A DNA stretch of 64,000 nucleotides from F1-60-MAGs149 sp037133755 (GCA_037133755.1 JBAXNN010000001.1:1-64000); one strand, 5' to 3'; counted from the first letter of the stretch, positions 1-7,516 are shown. The notes: generated by a model not told the origin, from the letters alone. Made by a program: numbers and translations.

Positions 1-61
1 TCAGGGTCGAGCTCCTAGCCACCGCTTCGAATCCTCGGTTACACCGAGGGTGTTCACCGAG
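1..61. repeat. 61-bp direct repeat, copy 1
   Basis: This block recurs at 235-295 with a single substitution (A to G, position 56 of the unit). It contains TTCGAATCC, a tRNA T-loop-like string, followed by the inverted repeat CCTCGGT-TAC-ACCGAGG (34-50), which can form a 7-bp hairpin. Its right end runs into the tRNA-Ser-like fragment at 46-207. The window starts inside it, so the left boundary is unknown. Confidence 0.85.
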
Positions 62-207
62 TGCTGCACGCAAGCCAGGCCTACTCGCCAACCACTCCGT
101 CAAGCCGAGCTGCGCTCGCCTTGAGCAGCATCGACGAAGGCGCCCGCGAGTAACCACACTACTTCCTCCAACCGCAAGGCGCGGGCTTTCGAATCCCTCC
201 CTCTCCG
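46..207 (+). pseudogene. tRNA-Ser-like 3' fragment split by a 137-bp insert
   Basis: GAGGG at 46-50 matches the 5' strand of a tRNA-Ser T stem. TTCGAATCCCTCC followed by CTCTCCG at 188-207 matches the T loop, the 3' T-stem strand and the acceptor 3' strand with discriminator G. Between them lie 137 bp (51-187). They are about two-thirds identical, over the first ~100 nt, to the 138-bp insert at 10749-10886, which sits at the same point of another tRNA-Ser copy. The insert can pair 142-148 with 180-186. No convincing D arm or anticodon arm is visible upstream, so this is a remnant rather than a working tRNA. Confidence 0.55.
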
Positions 208-234
208 CCTCTCTTGCTCCCCTGTGATGGACAT

Positions 235-295
235 TCAGGGTCGAGCTCCTAGCCACCGCTTCGAATCCTCGGTTACACCGAGGGTGTTCGCCGAG
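235..295. repeat. 61-bp direct repeat, copy 2
   Basis: Near-identical copy of 1-61 with one mismatch. It again ends in GAGGGTGTTC, i.e. the start of the tRNA-Ser-associated insert, but is cut off at about 295, just before the stop codon of the PIN gene at 304. The stretch 208-234 between it and the tRNA-like fragment shows nothing recognisable. Confidence 0.85.
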
Positions 296-303
296 CGACG
301 GTC

Positions 304-807
304 TTAGCATCCCCGCCGCTCCGCGCGCCGCATCGCATCTGTCCGTGCGGTGAACTCTGCCGGCCGCAGTACCGGCCTGCCGCGCCACGGCGACAACTCG
401 GTGAGGTGAGCGTCGTCGCTGACGATCAGATCGGCGTCGCATGCCAACGCGAGCTCGAGGATGCGATTGTCTTCGTCGTCGGCCGCGTCGTTCACGCGTA
501 TCGTCGGATCGAGAATCGCGCCGCCCGACGCGGCGGCGATGTCCAGCAGCACCTCGACGTAGTCGCTTGCATGCGTCACGTCCCAGCCAAAGCCGTGGTC
601 GCGGTGCGTGAGCACATAGACCGTCGCCGCGAGGATGTGTTCTGAGAGATACAGCGCGAACTCGCGGGCATCGTTGGCGATGCCGAGACAGTCTGCGAAC
701 GGGTTGTCGCTCATGGGCGGCGGGCTCGGCCAGGATTCGAACTTCGTGGTGCCGGACGCAACGGCGCCGACGAGGACGTTCACATCGAAGACGACGGGGA
801 ACGCCAG
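304..807 (-). CDS. PIN-domain toxin (COG1569-like VapC-type ribonuclease)
   Basis: Predicted endoribonuclease toxin of a type II module; PIN domains cleave RNA using acidic residues that bind Mg2+/Mn2+. The C-terminal DDEDNRILELALACDADLIV segment followed by SDDAHL is typical of the PIN_3 branch. The only GTG/ATG start is at 783, but it would exclude the first catalytic Asp, because the codons just upstream read VVFDVNVLVGA (the Asp codon is 784-786). I therefore place the start at CTG 807, or initiation could occur further up inside the overlapping antitoxin gene. It lies directly downstream of, and is probably coupled to, the ribbon-helix-helix gene at 810-1076. Confidence 0.75.
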   Translation of the reverse strand: MAFPVVFDVNVLVGAVASGTTKFESWPSPPPMSDNPFADCLGIANDAREFALYLSEHILAATVYVLTHRDHGFGWDVTHASDYVEVLLDIAAASGGAILDPTIRVNDAADDEDNRILELALACDADLIVSDDAHLTELSPWRGRPVLRPAEFTARTDAMRRAERRGC

Positions 808-809
808 TG

Positions 810-1076
810 TTAGCTGGCCTCCGCCATGGCGAGGCGTGCCTTGCGCACGAGCGCGACCGCATCCGCCTGCGAGAGCCCACGCTCAGCGGCTTTGGCAGCG
901 CCGTATGCCTGCAGGTGCCGCAGGCGCTCGGCACGCTCGGCCGCCTCGAAGCGGTCGAGCATCAGGCGCAGGAGCTCGCTGCGATTGCCGCGGCCGTAGA
1001 GCGCCACGAGACGCTCGAGACGCGGAAGGTCCGCTTCCGAGACCGAGAATGCCACCGCTGATGCGCTGCGCGCCAT
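810..1076 (-). CDS. Ribbon-helix-helix (CopG-like) antitoxin
   Basis: An 88-residue protein whose first ~50 residues (AVAFSVSEADLPRLERLVAL, then NRSELLRLMLDRF) have the beta-strand/helix/helix pattern of MetJ/Arc/CopG DNA-binding antitoxins. The Ala/Arg-rich C-terminal helix probably wraps the cognate PIN toxin encoded immediately downstream (304-807). The start is ATG 1076. The perfect 17-bp inverted repeat 13 bp upstream (1089-1105) is the likely autoregulatory operator. The specific RHH subfamily was not determined. Confidence 0.8.
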   Translation of the reverse strand: MARSASAVAFSVSEADLPRLERLVALYGRGNRSELLRLMLDRFEAAERAERLRHLQAYGAAKAAERGLSQADAVALVRKARLAMAEAS

Positions 1077-1088
1077 GTCACCCCTCCG

Positions 1089-1105
1089 TTATGAACCGTT
1101 CATAA
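1089..1105. promoter_or_regulatory. Putative RHH antitoxin operator
   Basis: Perfect inverted repeat TTATGAA-CCG-TTCATAA, an AT-rich island in GC-rich surroundings, 13 bp upstream of the antitoxin ATG. RHH antitoxins usually bind such short palindromes to repress their own operon; assigning it to this antitoxin is inference from position. Confidence 0.65.
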
Positions 1106-1210
1106 CCTATCACAGAGGGAGCGTACCGCAGCAACTGGCAGGCTCTGCGCGATTGTCGGCGAAGATTTCTTCCGAGGGCACCACCGCCCGCTGCGTTTCC
1201 AGGAGTTCTC

Positions 1211-2662
1211 GTGACCGATCACGCCCACAACCCCCACCACTCCAAGCGCTGGGCGATCCTCGCCGTGCTCGGCATCGCACAGCTGATGGTCGTGCTCGAC
1301 TCAACGGTCGTCAACATCGCGCTGCCGTCCGCGCAGATGGACCTGGGCTTCTCGGACGACAACCGGCAGTGGATCATCACCGCCTACACCCTCGCGTTCG
1401 GCTCGTTGCTCCTCTTCGGCGGTCGTCTCGCCGACGTCTTCGGCCGCAAGCATCTGCTGCTCGCGGGCCTGATCGGCTTCTCGATTGCCTCTGCCGTTGG
1501 CGGCAGTGCCCCCAACTTCGAAGTGCTCGTGATTGCGCGTGCCGCCCAGGGTCTGTTCGGCGCCCTGCTCGCCCCGGCCGCGCTGTCCACGTTGACGACG
1601 ACGTTCACCGATCCCGATGAGCGCGGCAAGGCGTTCGGCATCTACGGCGCGATCGCCGGTGCTGGCGCAGCCCTCGGCCTGATCCTCGGTGGCGTGCTGA
1701 CCCAGTACCTCTCGTGGCGCTGGTGTCTCTACGTGAACCTCGTGCTTGCCATCCCCGCTGCGATCGCGGCCGTCGCGTTGCTCGTGAACCAGCGCCCCGA
1801 GGGCAAGGCTCGCCTGGACCTGCTCGGCACGGTCGTGATCTCCGTCGGGCTGCTCGGCATCGTCTACGGCTGCTCGCAGGCCGCGACGGATGGCTGGACC
1901 TCCACCACCACGCTGGTCTGCCTGATCGGCGGGCTGATCCTCACCGCGATCTTCGTGGTGATCGAGACCCGCGTCTCCAACCCCCTCCTGCCGATGCGCG
2001 TCGTGCTCGACCGCTCGCGCGGCGGTGCGTACCTCGGTCTCGGCCTGGCGTGCGTCGGCATGTTCGGCGTGTTCCTGTTCCTGACGTACTACCTGCAGAC
2101 GATCCTGATGTACTCGCCGATCAAGACGGGCTTCGCGTTCCTGCCGATGGTGGGCGGCATCATGGTGATGGCGACGCTCTCAACGGCCGTGCTGCTGCCG
2201 AAGATCGGCGCGCGCATTCCGATCTTCGGCGGCATGCTGCTCGCGGCGATCGGCATGGCGCTGCTCACCCAGATCGGCACCAACACGGGCTACGTCTCGC
2301 ACGTCCTCCCCGGTCTCGTGATCCTCGGCCTCGGTCTCGGTCTCCTGTTCGCCACCTGCTTCGAGGTCGGCACCTCCGGCGTCGAGGCACACGACGCGGG
2401 CATCGCCTCGGCGATGGCGAACACGACGCAGCAGGTAGGCGGCTCGATCGGCACTGCCCTCCTCTCCACCATCGCCGCGAGTGCCGTCGCGAGCTACTTG
2501 GCCGACGGTCTCGGCGACCAGATGGCGGCTGCGGTGCACAGCTACTCCGTCGCCTTCTGGGTGTCGGCCGGCATCTTCCTCGTCAGCGCGGTGATCTGCG
2601 GTGCGCTAATCCCGGGTGGCAAGCACGAGCGTGAGCAGACCGGCGCGCCCGCCGGGATCTAG
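1211..2662 (+). CDS. DHA2-family MFS drug efflux transporter (EmrB/QacA type, 14 TM)
   Basis: A 483-residue proton-driven multidrug exporter in the cytoplasmic membrane. The N terminus has the DHA2 signature VVLDSTVVNIALP (helix 1), then WIITAYTLAFGSLLLFGGRLADVFGRK, with motif A in the loop between helices 2 and 3, and motif C-like glycines in helix 5. Length and hydrophobicity fit 14 membrane segments. The start is GTG 1211, preceded by AGGAG at about 1200-1204. The TAG stop shares the tetranucleotide CTAG (2659-2662) with the stop of the convergent GAP-family gene. The substrate cannot be deduced. Confidence 0.9.
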   Translation: MTDHAHNPHHSKRWAILAVLGIAQLMVVLDSTVVNIALPSAQMDLGFSDDNRQWIITAYTLAFGSLLLFGGRLADVFGRKHLLLAGLIGFSIASAVGGSAPNFEVLVIARAAQGLFGALLAPAALSTLTTTFTDPDERGKAFGIYGAIAGAGAALGLILGGVLTQYLSWRWCLYVNLVLAIPAAIAAVALLVNQRPEGKARLDLLGTVVISVGLLGIVYGCSQAATDGWTSTTTLVCLIGGLILTAIFVVIETRVSNPLLPMRVVLDRSRGGAYLGLGLACVGMFGVFLFLTYYLQTILMYSPIKTGFAFLPMVGGIMVMATLSTAVLLPKIGARIPIFGGMLLAAIGMALLTQIGTNTGYVSHVLPGLVILGLGLGLLFATCFEVGTSGVEAHDAGIASAMANTTQQVGGSIGTALLSTIAASAVASYLADGLGDQMAAAVHSYSVAFWVSAGIFLVSAVICGALIPGGKHEREQTGAPAGI

Positions 2663-3321
2663 GCCAGTACGACCGAGAGCACGTCCTTCACGCCGAAGGC
2701 GATCCAGAGTGCGGCCATCACGAAGCGGCCGTAGCGCATGGCGAGGTGACTGATCGTCCCGAGCCGTGCGCGCGTGCCCGCTCCGCCGAAGACCGCGGCA
2801 GCGAGCGGTGCCGTTGCCGGCAGCACGACGATGAACGTGGCGACCCCCAGCGCGATTGCCTCTTCGCCGGCCAGCACGTTGGCGCGTGCAACCTCATGCA
2901 GGATCGCGATCAGCACGACGAACGTCGAGCCGTTGGTGATCATCAACACGATGCCCGCGATCAAGAAGTCGTGCAGCGGCCGCGTGCCGGACAGGAACTT
3001 GGCCTCGAATTCCTTCGTGCGGTTCGGGTTGGGCCGGATCGAGCCGAGCACGATGCCGGCGACGATCAGCATCACGCCCACGGCGACGTGTGCACGATCC
3101 CCCGAGAACCACGCCGGCGTGTCGCCATCCCGACGCAGCACCGCCACGAGGAACCCGGCGACGAACAGCACGATCGTGGTGCCGATCACGCCGGCGCTGA
3201 ACGCGGCGGACTGTCGAATCGCGCGCGGCCCGTCGAGGATCGCGAGTGCGCCCATCAACACGACCGGACTGATCGCTCCGGCGATAGCTAGCGGCACGAC
3301 CTGGGCGAGGAGCTGCAGCAC
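2659..3321 (-). CDS. GAP/Sap-family membrane protein (SfLAP-like)
   Basis: A 220-residue polytopic membrane protein of the GAP family (sulfolipid-1-addressing protein, PF11139-like). Helix 1 reads VVPLAIAGAISPVVLMGALA, the family's conserved first segment, and about six hydrophobic segments are present. In mycobacteria family members are linked to export or surface placement of glycolipids; here the role is unknown. It is a paralogue of the gene at 22905-23570. The GTG start at 3321 is the first in frame. It is convergent with the DHA2 pump and shares its stop region. Confidence 0.8.
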   Translation of the reverse strand: MLQLLAQVVPLAIAGAISPVVLMGALAILDGPRAIRQSAAFSAGVIGTTIVLFVAGFLVAVLRRDGDTPAWFSGDRAHVAVGVMLIVAGIVLGSIRPNPNRTKEFEAKFLSGTRPLHDFLIAGIVLMITNGSTFVVLIAILHEVARANVLAGEEAIALGVATFIVVLPATAPLAAAVFGGAGTRARLGTISHLAMRYGRFVMAALWIAFGVKDVLSVVLA

Positions 3322-3450
3322 GCCTAGAGCCTAAAGGCGGTTTAGTGGCCGAGCGCCTTCAGCGGGGCCTTCACACGAACCACATGCGAAGGCAATTCCC
3401 ACAGTTTTCATTGTTTCCCACAAAAACTCATTGCGTGGTACATTTGGTCC

Positions 3451-3780
3451 ATGAATGCCTTCCCCCTTCGCGTTGGTGATCGAGGCCGCATCGTCCTCCC
3501 GGCCGCGCTGCGACGTGCTTCGGGCCTCACGGAGGGGCAGGAAGTGGTGGCTGTCGTCGAGGATGACGGCCGCATCGTGATCTCCGCTGCCGACCGCTTG
3601 ATGGATCAACTGCGAGAGGCGTGCGACCGCATGGGACAGCGCGATGCAACGGCCGACCTCCAGCAGTGGCGGGGGGAATCGGAGGCGGATCGCCTCGATC
3701 GCCTCGAGCACCCGGACATCGATCCGAAGGGCGCTGCGCGTCGCGGTCGCGAGCTCCTGAGCGAGCTCGGACTCGAATGA
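3451..3780 (+). CDS. vapB: SpoVT/AbrB-fold antitoxin (VapB/MazE-like)
   Basis: A 109-residue protein with an N-terminal swapped-hairpin AbrB domain (residues 5-45: RVGDRGRIVLPAALRRASGL, then EGQEVVAVVEDDGRIVI) and an acidic, helical C-terminal half that should bind the toxin. The stop overlaps the downstream PIN gene start as ATGA. A -10-like TACATT (3439-3444) ends 6 nt before the ATG, so the mRNA is probably leaderless. The upstream 3390-3450 stretch is unusually AT-rich and should hold the autoregulatory operator. Confidence 0.88.
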   Translation: MNAFPLRVGDRGRIVLPAALRRASGLTEGQEVVAVVEDDGRIVISAADRLMDQLREACDRMGQRDATADLQQWRGESEADRLDRLEHPDIDPKGAARRGRELLSELGLE

Positions 3781-4196
3781 GCGACCCCGTCGCCCTGCTC
3801 GATGCGTCCGCCCTCGTCGCGGTGCTGTTCCAGGAGACAGGACACGACGTCGTCGAGACGATCCTCGACTCCGGGCGCGCAGCCACGACGTCGATTGCGC
3901 TCGCCGAGGCCCTGAACGTCGCCCGACGCAAAACACACGAGCTCGACGCCTCAACGCTGCGCACCGTCTTCGCGATGAAGGGGTTACGTGTTGAGCCCGT
4001 CATCGAAGCCGATGCGATCGCGACCGCTGTCGTCCTCGCCATCGCCGATCAGCAGCGCACCACACGCGCGTCGATCAGCCTTGCCGACGCGACCTGCCTG
4101 GCGGTGGCGCGCCGCCTCGACGTACCCGTGGTGACAGGTGATCGCCAATGGACGGACCTGTCGCTCGATGACGTAACGATCCGCCTGTTCCGCTGA
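3777..4196 (+). CDS. vapC: VapC-type PIN toxin
   Basis: A 139-residue PIN ribonuclease. The first catalytic Asp lies in VALLDASALVAVLFQE (residue 9). The conserved Glu is in IALAEALNVARRK, and the third/fourth acidic cluster is in SLADATCLAVARRL and PVVTGDRQW. ATG 3777 is chosen because it overlaps the antitoxin stop (ATGA) and places the Asp near the N terminus; the reading frame is open further upstream, but that extension is a shadow of the antitoxin gene. It forms a bicistronic type II module with 3451-3780. Confidence 0.9.
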   Translation: MSDPVALLDASALVAVLFQETGHDVVETILDSGRAATTSIALAEALNVARRKTHELDASTLRTVFAMKGLRVEPVIEADAIATAVVLAIADQQRTTRASISLADATCLAVARRLDVPVVTGDRQWTDLSLDDVTIRLFR

Positions 4197-4204
4197 GACG
4201 TACG

Positions 4205-4237
4205 CCTCCGGGCCGGCCGCGCGGGCCGGCCCGGAGG
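4205..4237. terminator. Bidirectional hairpin terminator
   Basis: Perfect 14-bp stem (CCTCCGGGCCGGCC, 4205-4218; complement 4224-4237) with a 5-nt loop, lying exactly between the convergent vapC and OmpA-domain genes. There is no strong U-tract, so termination efficiency is uncertain. Confidence 0.75.
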
Positions 4238-4243
4238 ATCGCG

Positions 4244-6091
4244 CTAGTACGTAATGCGGATCGAGACGCGGCGGTTGCGCTCGCGTCCCGTCGACTTCGC
4301 GTTGTCGTCACGCGGCGAGCGCGCGGCCTTGGTCTCGATCGACGACTTCACCGGCTCAACGCCCTTGGCTGCGAGCGCATCGCGCACGGCCTTGGCGCGA
4401 CGATCGCCAAGCCAACGGTTGTCACCCGGCACGCCGGTGTTGTCAGCAAAGCCGATGAACACCATGTTCTTCGGCTTCGACGGCAGCAGTTTCGCCAGAC
4501 GATTCACGAACGCGACGCCTGCCTTGTTCAGCGAGACCGAGTTCGAATCGAAGATGCCCGACTCGGGCGAGATCAGCTGCGTCGGCAGCCGCATCTCCGT
4601 GTTCGCCTCACCGGACGACTCTAGGTTCGACACGGTGATCGCGGTCAGACCGACCGTCGCGGTGATCTTCAGGTTCCGCTGGAGCGCCTTGCGACCCTTG
4701 CCGTTGATCTTGACCTTCACGACGATCGTCTTCTTGCCGGCCTTCGACTTAACGGTCGCCTTGCCAATCGAGACCTTCTTGTCCGAGCGGACGCTGATGC
4801 CGTCGCGCTGACCAAGCAGGACGTAATCGGGCGCGGTCACGTTGACGGTGCAGCGATCAAGCAGCTGCCCCTCAGGCGCCGAGCACGGCACCTCGGCGAC
4901 AATCGGCTGATCCGCGGGGATCGTGCCGCCCGTCGACGAGCCGAGGTCGAGCGTGATCTCGGCCGGAATATCCGTGACCTTCAGGGCCGGGCCCGGGGCG
5001 GGCTTGCCGGTTGAGGCTGTCGTTGTCGACGTGGTCGAGGACGACGTCGGCGTCGGCGTCGGCGTCGGCGAAGGGGCCGTCTGGGTGATCTTGTAGACGC
5101 CGGCAGAGTTCGGTGTCATACCCGCACCCTGCGTGAAGTAGACGTTTGTCGCCGCATCGACCACGAGCCCCTTGATGGTCTCCATTTGGCTCCTCGCTGC
5201 ATAGAGCTCTGTCGGGGTGCCGGCAGGGGAAATCTTGGAGATCGTGCTGTTTCCAAATCCCATGGGCACGTTCGCGGTATAGACGGAGCCCGCAGAGTCC
5301 ACGGCGATGTACGTCGGCTTCAAACTCCCCAAGTTGGCCCACGTCGTGTTGGTCGTGCCATCCGAAAGCGTGATGCGCGAGACCGAACCGCTGTTCTTGT
5401 TCGCCACGTAGAGATAGGTCGCATCAACGGCAAGGCCGCAGGCCTGCTGGCCGACTGTGTACGAGGTGACGCGGTTCAGGCTCGAATCAAACTTGATTAC
5501 CTTGCCGTCCGTGGAGGTGCCGACGTAGACATTTCCACTGGCATCGGTGATGACCGCGCATGGCGTCTCGTTGGTCGAGACGGGCGTCGCTAGGTTCGCC
5601 ACGTTCGCAGAGCTTGTGCCTCCGAGAATGCGGCCAACCTCTTTGAAGTTCCCTTGCCCTCTGATCCAGTAGGCATCTCCCGTGGTCGCATTGACGGCGA
5701 CACCGGCTGCGAAGGCGGGCCCAGAGTTCGTGTACGTCGCGACCAGACCGCCACTCGCATCAAGTTTCACAATCGATGCGTACTGACCCGAAAACACCGT
5801 ACCGCCAGGGCCGATAGCAACGCTATAAGAGTAGTCGGGAAGCGCGCTCGTCCACTGCGCCGTAACGGTGCCCGCGGACGTGATCTTGGCGATCGACTTC
5901 GTCTGCTGCGAAGAAACGGCGGTGAAAATGGTCCCCGAGGAGTCGATAGCGATTGCTCCTTGCTCAGGATTCAGATTCCCGGTGGAACCAAACAACACAG
6001 CCGAAGCCGCACTGGCAGGGCCTGCGATACCTAGGGCCGCACTAAGCACGGCAACTGCCGTAGCCAACTTGAAAGGCGATGTGAACTTCAC
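4244..6091 (-). CDS. Secreted NHL/SMP-30-like beta-propeller with C-terminal OmpA-like domain
   Basis: A 615-residue exported protein. Residues 1-29 form a signal peptide (LATAVAVLSAALGIAGPASA). Residues ~30-340 are repeated blades with patterns such as IAIDSSGTIFTA, VAVNATTGDAYWI and VAIDATYLYVANKNSGSVSR, typical of NHL/Vgb-type propellers. A Pro/Thr/Ser linker (about 345-370) leads to a beta-rich segment, then an OmpA-like domain (about 500-615: GFADNTGVPGDNRWLGDRRAKAVRDAL and GRERNRRVSI), which normally binds peptidoglycan. GTG 6091 has GGAGG 10 nt upstream. A CACACGTGTG palindrome lies 100 bp upstream. It probably anchors to the wall while the propeller faces outward; the ligand is unknown. 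Confidence 0.82.
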   Translation of the reverse strand: MKFTSPFKLATAVAVLSAALGIAGPASAASAVLFGSTGNLNPEQGAIAIDSSGTIFTAVSSQQTKSIAKITSAGTVTAQWTSALPDYSYSVAIGPGGTVFSGQYASIVKLDASGGLVATYTNSGPAFAAGVAVNATTGDAYWIRGQGNFKEVGRILGGTSSANVANLATPVSTNETPCAVITDASGNVYVGTSTDGKVIKFDSSLNRVTSYTVGQQACGLAVDATYLYVANKNSGSVSRITLSDGTTNTTWANLGSLKPTYIAVDSAGSVYTANVPMGFGNSTISKISPAGTPTELYAARSQMETIKGLVVDAATNVYFTQGAGMTPNSAGVYKITQTAPSPTPTPTPTSSSTTSTTTASTGKPAPGPALKVTDIPAEITLDLGSSTGGTIPADQPIVAEVPCSAPEGQLLDRCTVNVTAPDYVLLGQRDGISVRSDKKVSIGKATVKSKAGKKTIVVKVKINGKGRKALQRNLKITATVGLTAITVSNLESSGEANTEMRLPTQLISPESGIFDSNSVSLNKAGVAFVNRLAKLLPSKPKNMVFIGFADNTGVPGDNRWLGDRRAKAVRDALAAKGVEPVKSSIETKAARSPRDDNAKSTGRERNRRVSIRITY

Positions 6092-6191
6092 GAGAAGACG
6101 ACCTCCGACGGGGTACTACGTGACGACATTGTGAGAATACAGACGCTTCACAGACTGGATATAGAAATGAGGGGTCCCCGACAAGATCAGC

Positions 6192-6201
6192 CACACGTGT
6201 G
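6192..6201. promoter_or_regulatory. CACACGTGTG palindrome upstream of the OmpA-domain gene
   Basis: Same 10-bp palindrome as at 6527, 7444, 40511 and 57160. Here no TAnnnT box follows at the 14-nt spacing in either direction; the nearest AT-rich -10 candidate toward the OmpA-domain gene (TATATC on the minus strand) is 28 nt away. The site is listed because the sequence is identical; its function is uncertain. Confidence 0.45.
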
Positions 6202-6237
6202 AAAAACGAGCGCTTTTTGACGCCTGAACCGCGACCG

Positions 6238-6474
6238 TCAGACCAGATACGGACAGTGCCGACAGCCCCGCTCGCAGCAGAAACCGCGCTCAGCGTGCAC
6301 CGCTGCCGTCATCACGTAGAGCCCCGTCACCGGATCGAGGTAGCCCGGGTCGCCGCGGTCGAGCGCTGCGGCGTGGACGGCCAGGATCTCGTCATACGCG
6401 GGGTGCGACGGCGAGAGGCGGTCGACGTGCGGCGTCGTGAGCGAACGATCGGCAAGGGGGGTTTGTTCCGGCAT
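6238..6474 (-). CDS. DUF5522 small Cys-rich protein
   Basis: A 78-residue protein ending in DPVTGLYVMTAAVHAERGFCCERGCRHCPYLV. The DPxTGLxVxTAxxHxxRGxCCxxxCRHCPY pattern is diagnostic of the DUF5522 family; the three spaced Cys plus His probably bind a metal such as Zn or an Fe-S species. The function is not established. The start is ATG 6474, the first ATG in frame. It is divergent from msrA, sharing a ~100-bp intergenic region with the palindrome at 6527-6536. Confidence 0.78.
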   Translation of the reverse strand: MPEQTPLADRSLTTPHVDRLSPSHPAYDEILAVHAAALDRGDPGYLDPVTGLYVMTAAVHAERGFCCERGCRHCPYLV

Positions 6475-6526
6475 GCGTGACCTGTTCTATCGCATCGGTG
6501 TGCCCGCTTGGACCGCGGCGATCCTG

Positions 6527-6567
6527 CACACGTGTGCAACGACGGTTGGCGCAGGAGGGTCTACCCT
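6527..6567 (+). promoter_or_regulatory. msrA promoter: CACACGTGTG palindrome and -10 box
   Basis: Palindrome at 6527-6536 (the full symmetry extends to GCACACGTGTGC, 6526-6537) and TACCCT at 6562-6567, which ends 6 nt before the msrA ATG, implying a leaderless mRNA. The spacing here is 25 nt rather than the 14 nt seen at four other promoters, i.e. about one helical turn more. Confidence 0.5.
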
Positions 6568-6573
6568 TGCGGC

Positions 6574-7236
6574 ATGAGCCTTTTCTCCCGATCCAAGCAC
6601 GACGCGCTCGACGCGTCTCAGGCACTGCCCGGCCACCCCGACCCGGTTGTCCTGACTGACAACCATGCCGTCCTCGGCACCCCCATGCAGGGCCCCTTCC
6701 CCGAGGGCCTCGAGCAAATCGTGTTCGGTATGGGCTGCTACTGGGGCGCCGAGCGCAAGCTCTGGCAGGTCCCCGGCGTCTACACGACGGCCGTCGGCTA
6801 CGCCGGAGGCTTCACGCCCAACCCGACCTACCGCGAGACGTGCACCGGCCGCACCGGCCACACCGAGGCCGTCCTCGTCGTCTTCGACCCCACGCAGGTG
6901 AGCGTCGAAGAGCTCCTGCGCGTCTTCTGGGAAGGGCACGACCCGACGCAGAAGAACCGCCAGGGCAACGACGTCGGCACGCAGTACCGCTCCGGCATCT
7001 ACACGACGACACCCGAGCAGCTCGCGATCGTGCAGGCGTCGCGCGCCATGTACCAGGAGGCGCTCACTGCCGCGCACAAGGGCCAGATCGAAACCGAGAT
7101 CGCGCCGCTGACGACCTTCTACTACGAGGGCGACGCGTACCACCAGCAGTACCTCCACAAGAACCCGGCCGGCTACTGCGGCCTCGGTGGTACGGGCGTG
7201 TCGTGCCCGATCGGCGTCGGCATCTCCGCCGACTAG
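6574..7236 (+). CDS. msrA: Peptide-methionine (S)-S-oxide reductase MsrA
   Basis: A 220-residue enzyme that reduces methionine-(S)-sulfoxide in proteins, using a catalytic Cys and thioredoxin-type recycling. The nucleophile is Cys55 in FGMGCYWGAE. Other family blocks are TAVGYAGG, GRTGHTEAVLVVFDP, FWEGHDPTQKNRQGNDVGTQYRS and FYYEGDAYHQQYL. The C-terminal CGLGGTGVSCP supplies candidate resolving Cys residues. ATG 6574 is used rather than the upstream GTG/ATG because the -10 box TACCCT lies just before it and the extra N terminus has no homology pattern. The mRNA is probably leaderless. Confidence 0.95.
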   Translation: MSLFSRSKHDALDASQALPGHPDPVVLTDNHAVLGTPMQGPFPEGLEQIVFGMGCYWGAERKLWQVPGVYTTAVGYAGGFTPNPTYRETCTGRTGHTEAVLVVFDPTQVSVEELLRVFWEGHDPTQKNRQGNDVGTQYRSGIYTTTPEQLAIVQASRAMYQEALTAAHKGQIETEIAPLTTFYYEGDAYHQQYLHKNPAGYCGLGGTGVSCPIGVGISAD

Positions 7237-7434
7237 GCGGGCGTGAAAAGTGCGCACTAATGACGTACGCGCCAAAGGCGCGGGCGTCAGAAGTGCGCAC
7301 TTGGCACGTACGCCCTGAACTGATCCGCTCAGTTCCGTCTGGCGTCGCTTTACTCCCCGGCGTACGTGCCGAGTGCGCACTTCCGACGCCCGGCTGCGCC
7401 GTACGTCGTTAGTACGCACTCCTCACGCCCGCCT
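7235..7434. repeat. 200-bp inverted-repeat element of four ~33-bp units
   Basis: Four copies of a unit with the core AGTGCGCACT-N4-5-ACGTACG lie at 7239-7273, 7282-7314, 7359-7391 and 7396-7430. The first two point right and the last two left, so the whole block folds into one long imperfect hairpin with a 44-nt centre that itself has an AACTGA/TCAGTT stem (7318-7334). The inner pair differ at only two positions over 33 bp. It fills the gap between msrA and the downstream promoter; it could terminate msrA transcription or be a small non-autonomous palindromic repeat. Confidence 0.85.
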
Positions 7435-7443
7435 CCGCCTTGA

Positions 7444-7473
7444 CACACGTGTACCGCGCCGACCGGCTACCGT
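7444..7473 (+). promoter_or_regulatory. Palindrome promoter of the molybdo-oxidoreductase gene
   Basis: CACACGTGTA (7444-7453) followed after exactly 14 nt by the -10-like TACCGT (7468-7473). The same architecture occurs at 40491-40520, 57160-57189 and 63486-63515. The palindrome occupies the place of a -35 hexamer. Confidence 0.6.
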
Positions 7474-7516
7474 TGAGCCGTCGTCAACGCCGTGACGGCG
7501 TGAGGAGCACCACCCC

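Noticed and set aside
3439..4196. Possible transfer signature (AT-rich promoter) of the vapBC pair
   Set aside because: Only the ~60-bp promoter is AT-rich; the coding regions have the same GC-rich codon use as the neighbours.
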